A stretch of DNA of 35,140 nucleotides from Flavobacterium muglaense (lineage in GTDB: Bacteria; Bacteroidota; Bacteroidia; Flavobacteriales; Flavobacteriaceae): positions 1 through 35,140 of the forward strand of contig NZ_JACRUK010000002.1 in the NCBI RefSeq assembly GCF_014305155.1, in the 5' to 3' direction. Under the pieces are notes generated by a model. That model was not told the origin of the DNA and searched no databases. It was given only the letters and a program-made list of their open reading frames with translations. This document shows positions 34,030-35,140 of the stretch, piece after piece; positions within the stretch are counted from its first letter, which is position 1; each line of letters opens with the position of its first letter. The position numbers and the translations under genes were made by a program.

Positions 34030-34809
34030 TTAAACCCGAATAACAAAGTGCTCCTTGGGTTGTTCTTTTCTAAAGAATACCAATCCCCATTGAAAAGTAT
34101 CAATAGTTACGGAAACGCTGTGCTGTTTTTTGATAAGTTCCCAAGCTTCTTCCATATCGGCTGACCAATGGATGTCATCGAAAATCCATACCGTGTCATT
34201 CAAAACCGTAGGAAGTAATTTTTCGAAATAATCTAAAGTCGCTTTTTTCGAATGATTGCCATCAAAATAGATCAGTTTAAAGTGTGCGTTTTGAGTTTGT
34301 ATGTGGTCTAAGTAGCTTTCAAATTCAGTCACCACAGAAGTTATATTTGATAGATTGTACGTTGCAAATTGTTGTTGCGCAATTTTGGCGGTTTCTGGGC
34401 ATCCTTCAATTGTGGTTATTGCTGCTTTTTTATTTCCCAAAGCTAAAGCCACAGTTGCCAAACCTAAAGAAGTACCAATCTCCAAAATAGATTCGACTTC
34501 AAAATATTGGGTGATTCTTACTAATAACTCAGCTCTTTTAGAACTAATTCCAGCTGTTTTTGCAATTTGAGCAATTTGCCTCGTATTCGATTTAAAAACG
34601 CGTGAACCCGCACCAAAGTCGGTTACTTCAATCATTCCAGTATTTGCGATAAGCGCAGTTCGAAAAGATTTTAAAATGCCATATTCTGGTTTTGCTTTTT
34701 TGTCATAAAAACATTTAGTAATTAAAGTAAACACAAAAGGCGAGTGAACAGCATGCTCATTTTTAGAATGCCAAAGGAATTTTAAGTACGATTTGATTTG
34801 GAATAGCAT
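34030..34809 (-). CDS. Class I SAM-dependent methyltransferase
   Basis: A 259-residue enzyme with the Rossmann methyltransferase core. Motif I is ILEIGTSLGLATVALAL near residue 109, with the acidic TTIEGCPETAKIAQQQF at strand 2. FKLIYFDGNHSKKATLDYFEKLLP is motif IV and VWIFDDIHWSADMEEAW comes next, a pattern close to O-methyltransferase-like and class I proteins with a DGxH element. The N-terminal part (FLWHSKNEHAVHSPFVFTLITKCFYD) is common in Bacteroidetes homologues. Substrate unknown. A GTG at 34818 is in frame but sits in the intergenic repeat; ATG 34809 is preferred. Confidence 0.85.
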   Translation of the reverse strand: MLFQIKSYLKFLWHSKNEHAVHSPFVFTLITKCFYDKKAKPEYGILKSFRTALIANTGMIEVTDFGAGSRVFKSNTRQIAQIAKTAGISSKRAELLVRITQYFEVESILEIGTSLGLATVALALGNKKAAITTIEGCPETAKIAQQQFATYNLSNITSVVTEFESYLDHIQTQNAHFKLIYFDGNHSKKATLDYFEKLLPTVLNDTVWIFDDIHWSADMEEAWELIKKQHSVSVTIDTFQWGLVFFRKEQPKEHFVIRV

Positions 34810-34811
34810 AG

Positions 34812-35140
34812 TTTTCACAGAGTTTCACAAAGAAGTCGCGAAGATACTCAGAGTTTTTTTTACTTTAAGAATAAAATTTAAACTTTGTGTCGCTCAGCGT
34901 TTCCTTAACGCGTCTTTGCGAAACTACTTAGTTGGAAGGTTGCACAGAGATCCCCAGAGAAGACTCAGAGGTACACTGAGTTTTATAAAGCATTTTAGAA
35001 TTCTTTGCGAGTCTCTGTGATGTCTTTGCGCGTCTTTGCGAAGGTACTTAGTTGGAAGGTTACACTGAGATCCCCAGGGAAGACTCAGAGTTACACTGAG
35101 CTTTGTATAAAACCTTTGCGAGTCTCTGTGAAGCCTTAGC
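34812..35140. repeat. Intergenic tandem repeat with a 120-bp unit
   Basis: CGTCTTTGCGAA starts at 34911 and again exactly 120 bp later at 35031. Both copies continue with TACTTAGTTGGAAGGTT, then GAGATCCCCAG and GAAGACTCAGAG, then ACACTGAG and CTTTGCGAGTCTCTGTGA. A diverged inverse part (TTCACAGAGTTTCACAAAGA, 34815 onward) reaches almost to the methyltransferase start. The family (CTTTGCG / TCTGTGA words) is a common Bacteroidetes intergenic repeat. The second copy runs off the window. An open frame across it (34,793-35,020) is not a gene. Confidence 0.8.

Noticed and set aside
34793..35020. Plus-strand open frame of 75 codons at the window end
   Set aside because: It is a translation of the CTTTGCG/TCTGTGA intergenic repeat and overlaps the start of the methyltransferase gene; no protein-like pattern.
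34911..35140. Possible CRISPR or IS end from the 120-bp repeat
   Set aside because: The repeat has no spacer structure, no terminal inverted repeats and no transposase; it is a tandem intergenic repeat.

Overview
The window looks like a stretch of a Flavobacteriaceae (probably Flavobacterium-like) chromosome. The DNA is AT-rich. Genes lack clear Shine-Dalgarno sites, and several starts are preceded by the Bacteroidetes -7 box TAnnTTTG. The gene set is typical of the group: a long SecA without the zinc tail, DUF2339, DUF2795, SatD plus DUF3307, a two-module M16 peptidase and class 2 PyrD. No tRNA, rRNA, CRISPR, transposase or integrase was seen.

Layout. 1-2.5 kb: minus-strand phosphatase, peptidase T and a DUF1801/YdeI-like gene that ends inside two palindromes. 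2.7-7.8 kb: pyrD; satD-DUF3307 diverging from HMG-CoA lyase around an array of TTATTAC/GTAATAA half-sites; guaB. 7.8-12.5 kb: a KefB-type antiporter with a structured leader, purB and a cysteine-free sirtuin. 12.6-18.6 kb: a small exported protein, a giant DUF2339 membrane protein, trmH and a WG-repeat-like protein. 18.7-22.9 kb: the accessory part, with five unrelated minus-strand genes (glycine-rich membrane protein, exported protein, TPR protein, lipoprotein, HEPN-like protein) separated by related repeats whose ends lie in inverted orientation, like a gene-cassette array without an integrase. 23-29.2 kb: an exported protein, a free-standing structured-RNA-like element, secA, DUF2795, a corrinoid adenosyltransferase and an ATP-grasp protein. 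29.3-35.1 kb: M16 peptidase and ABC ATPase, a small lipoprotein, a methyltransferase and a 120-bp tandem intergenic repeat.

Functional links. guaB and purB (purine) and pyrD (pyrimidine) are housekeeping. The ATP-grasp gene and the adenosyltransferase look co-transcribed, as do satD and DUF3307, pepT and the DUF1801 gene, and the ABC ATPase and M16 peptidase. The most unusual items are the cassette-like array, two copies of one RNA fold (one directly in front of the antiporter start codon), and the satD/mvaB divergent promoter region, where both -7 boxes almost touch the start codons.
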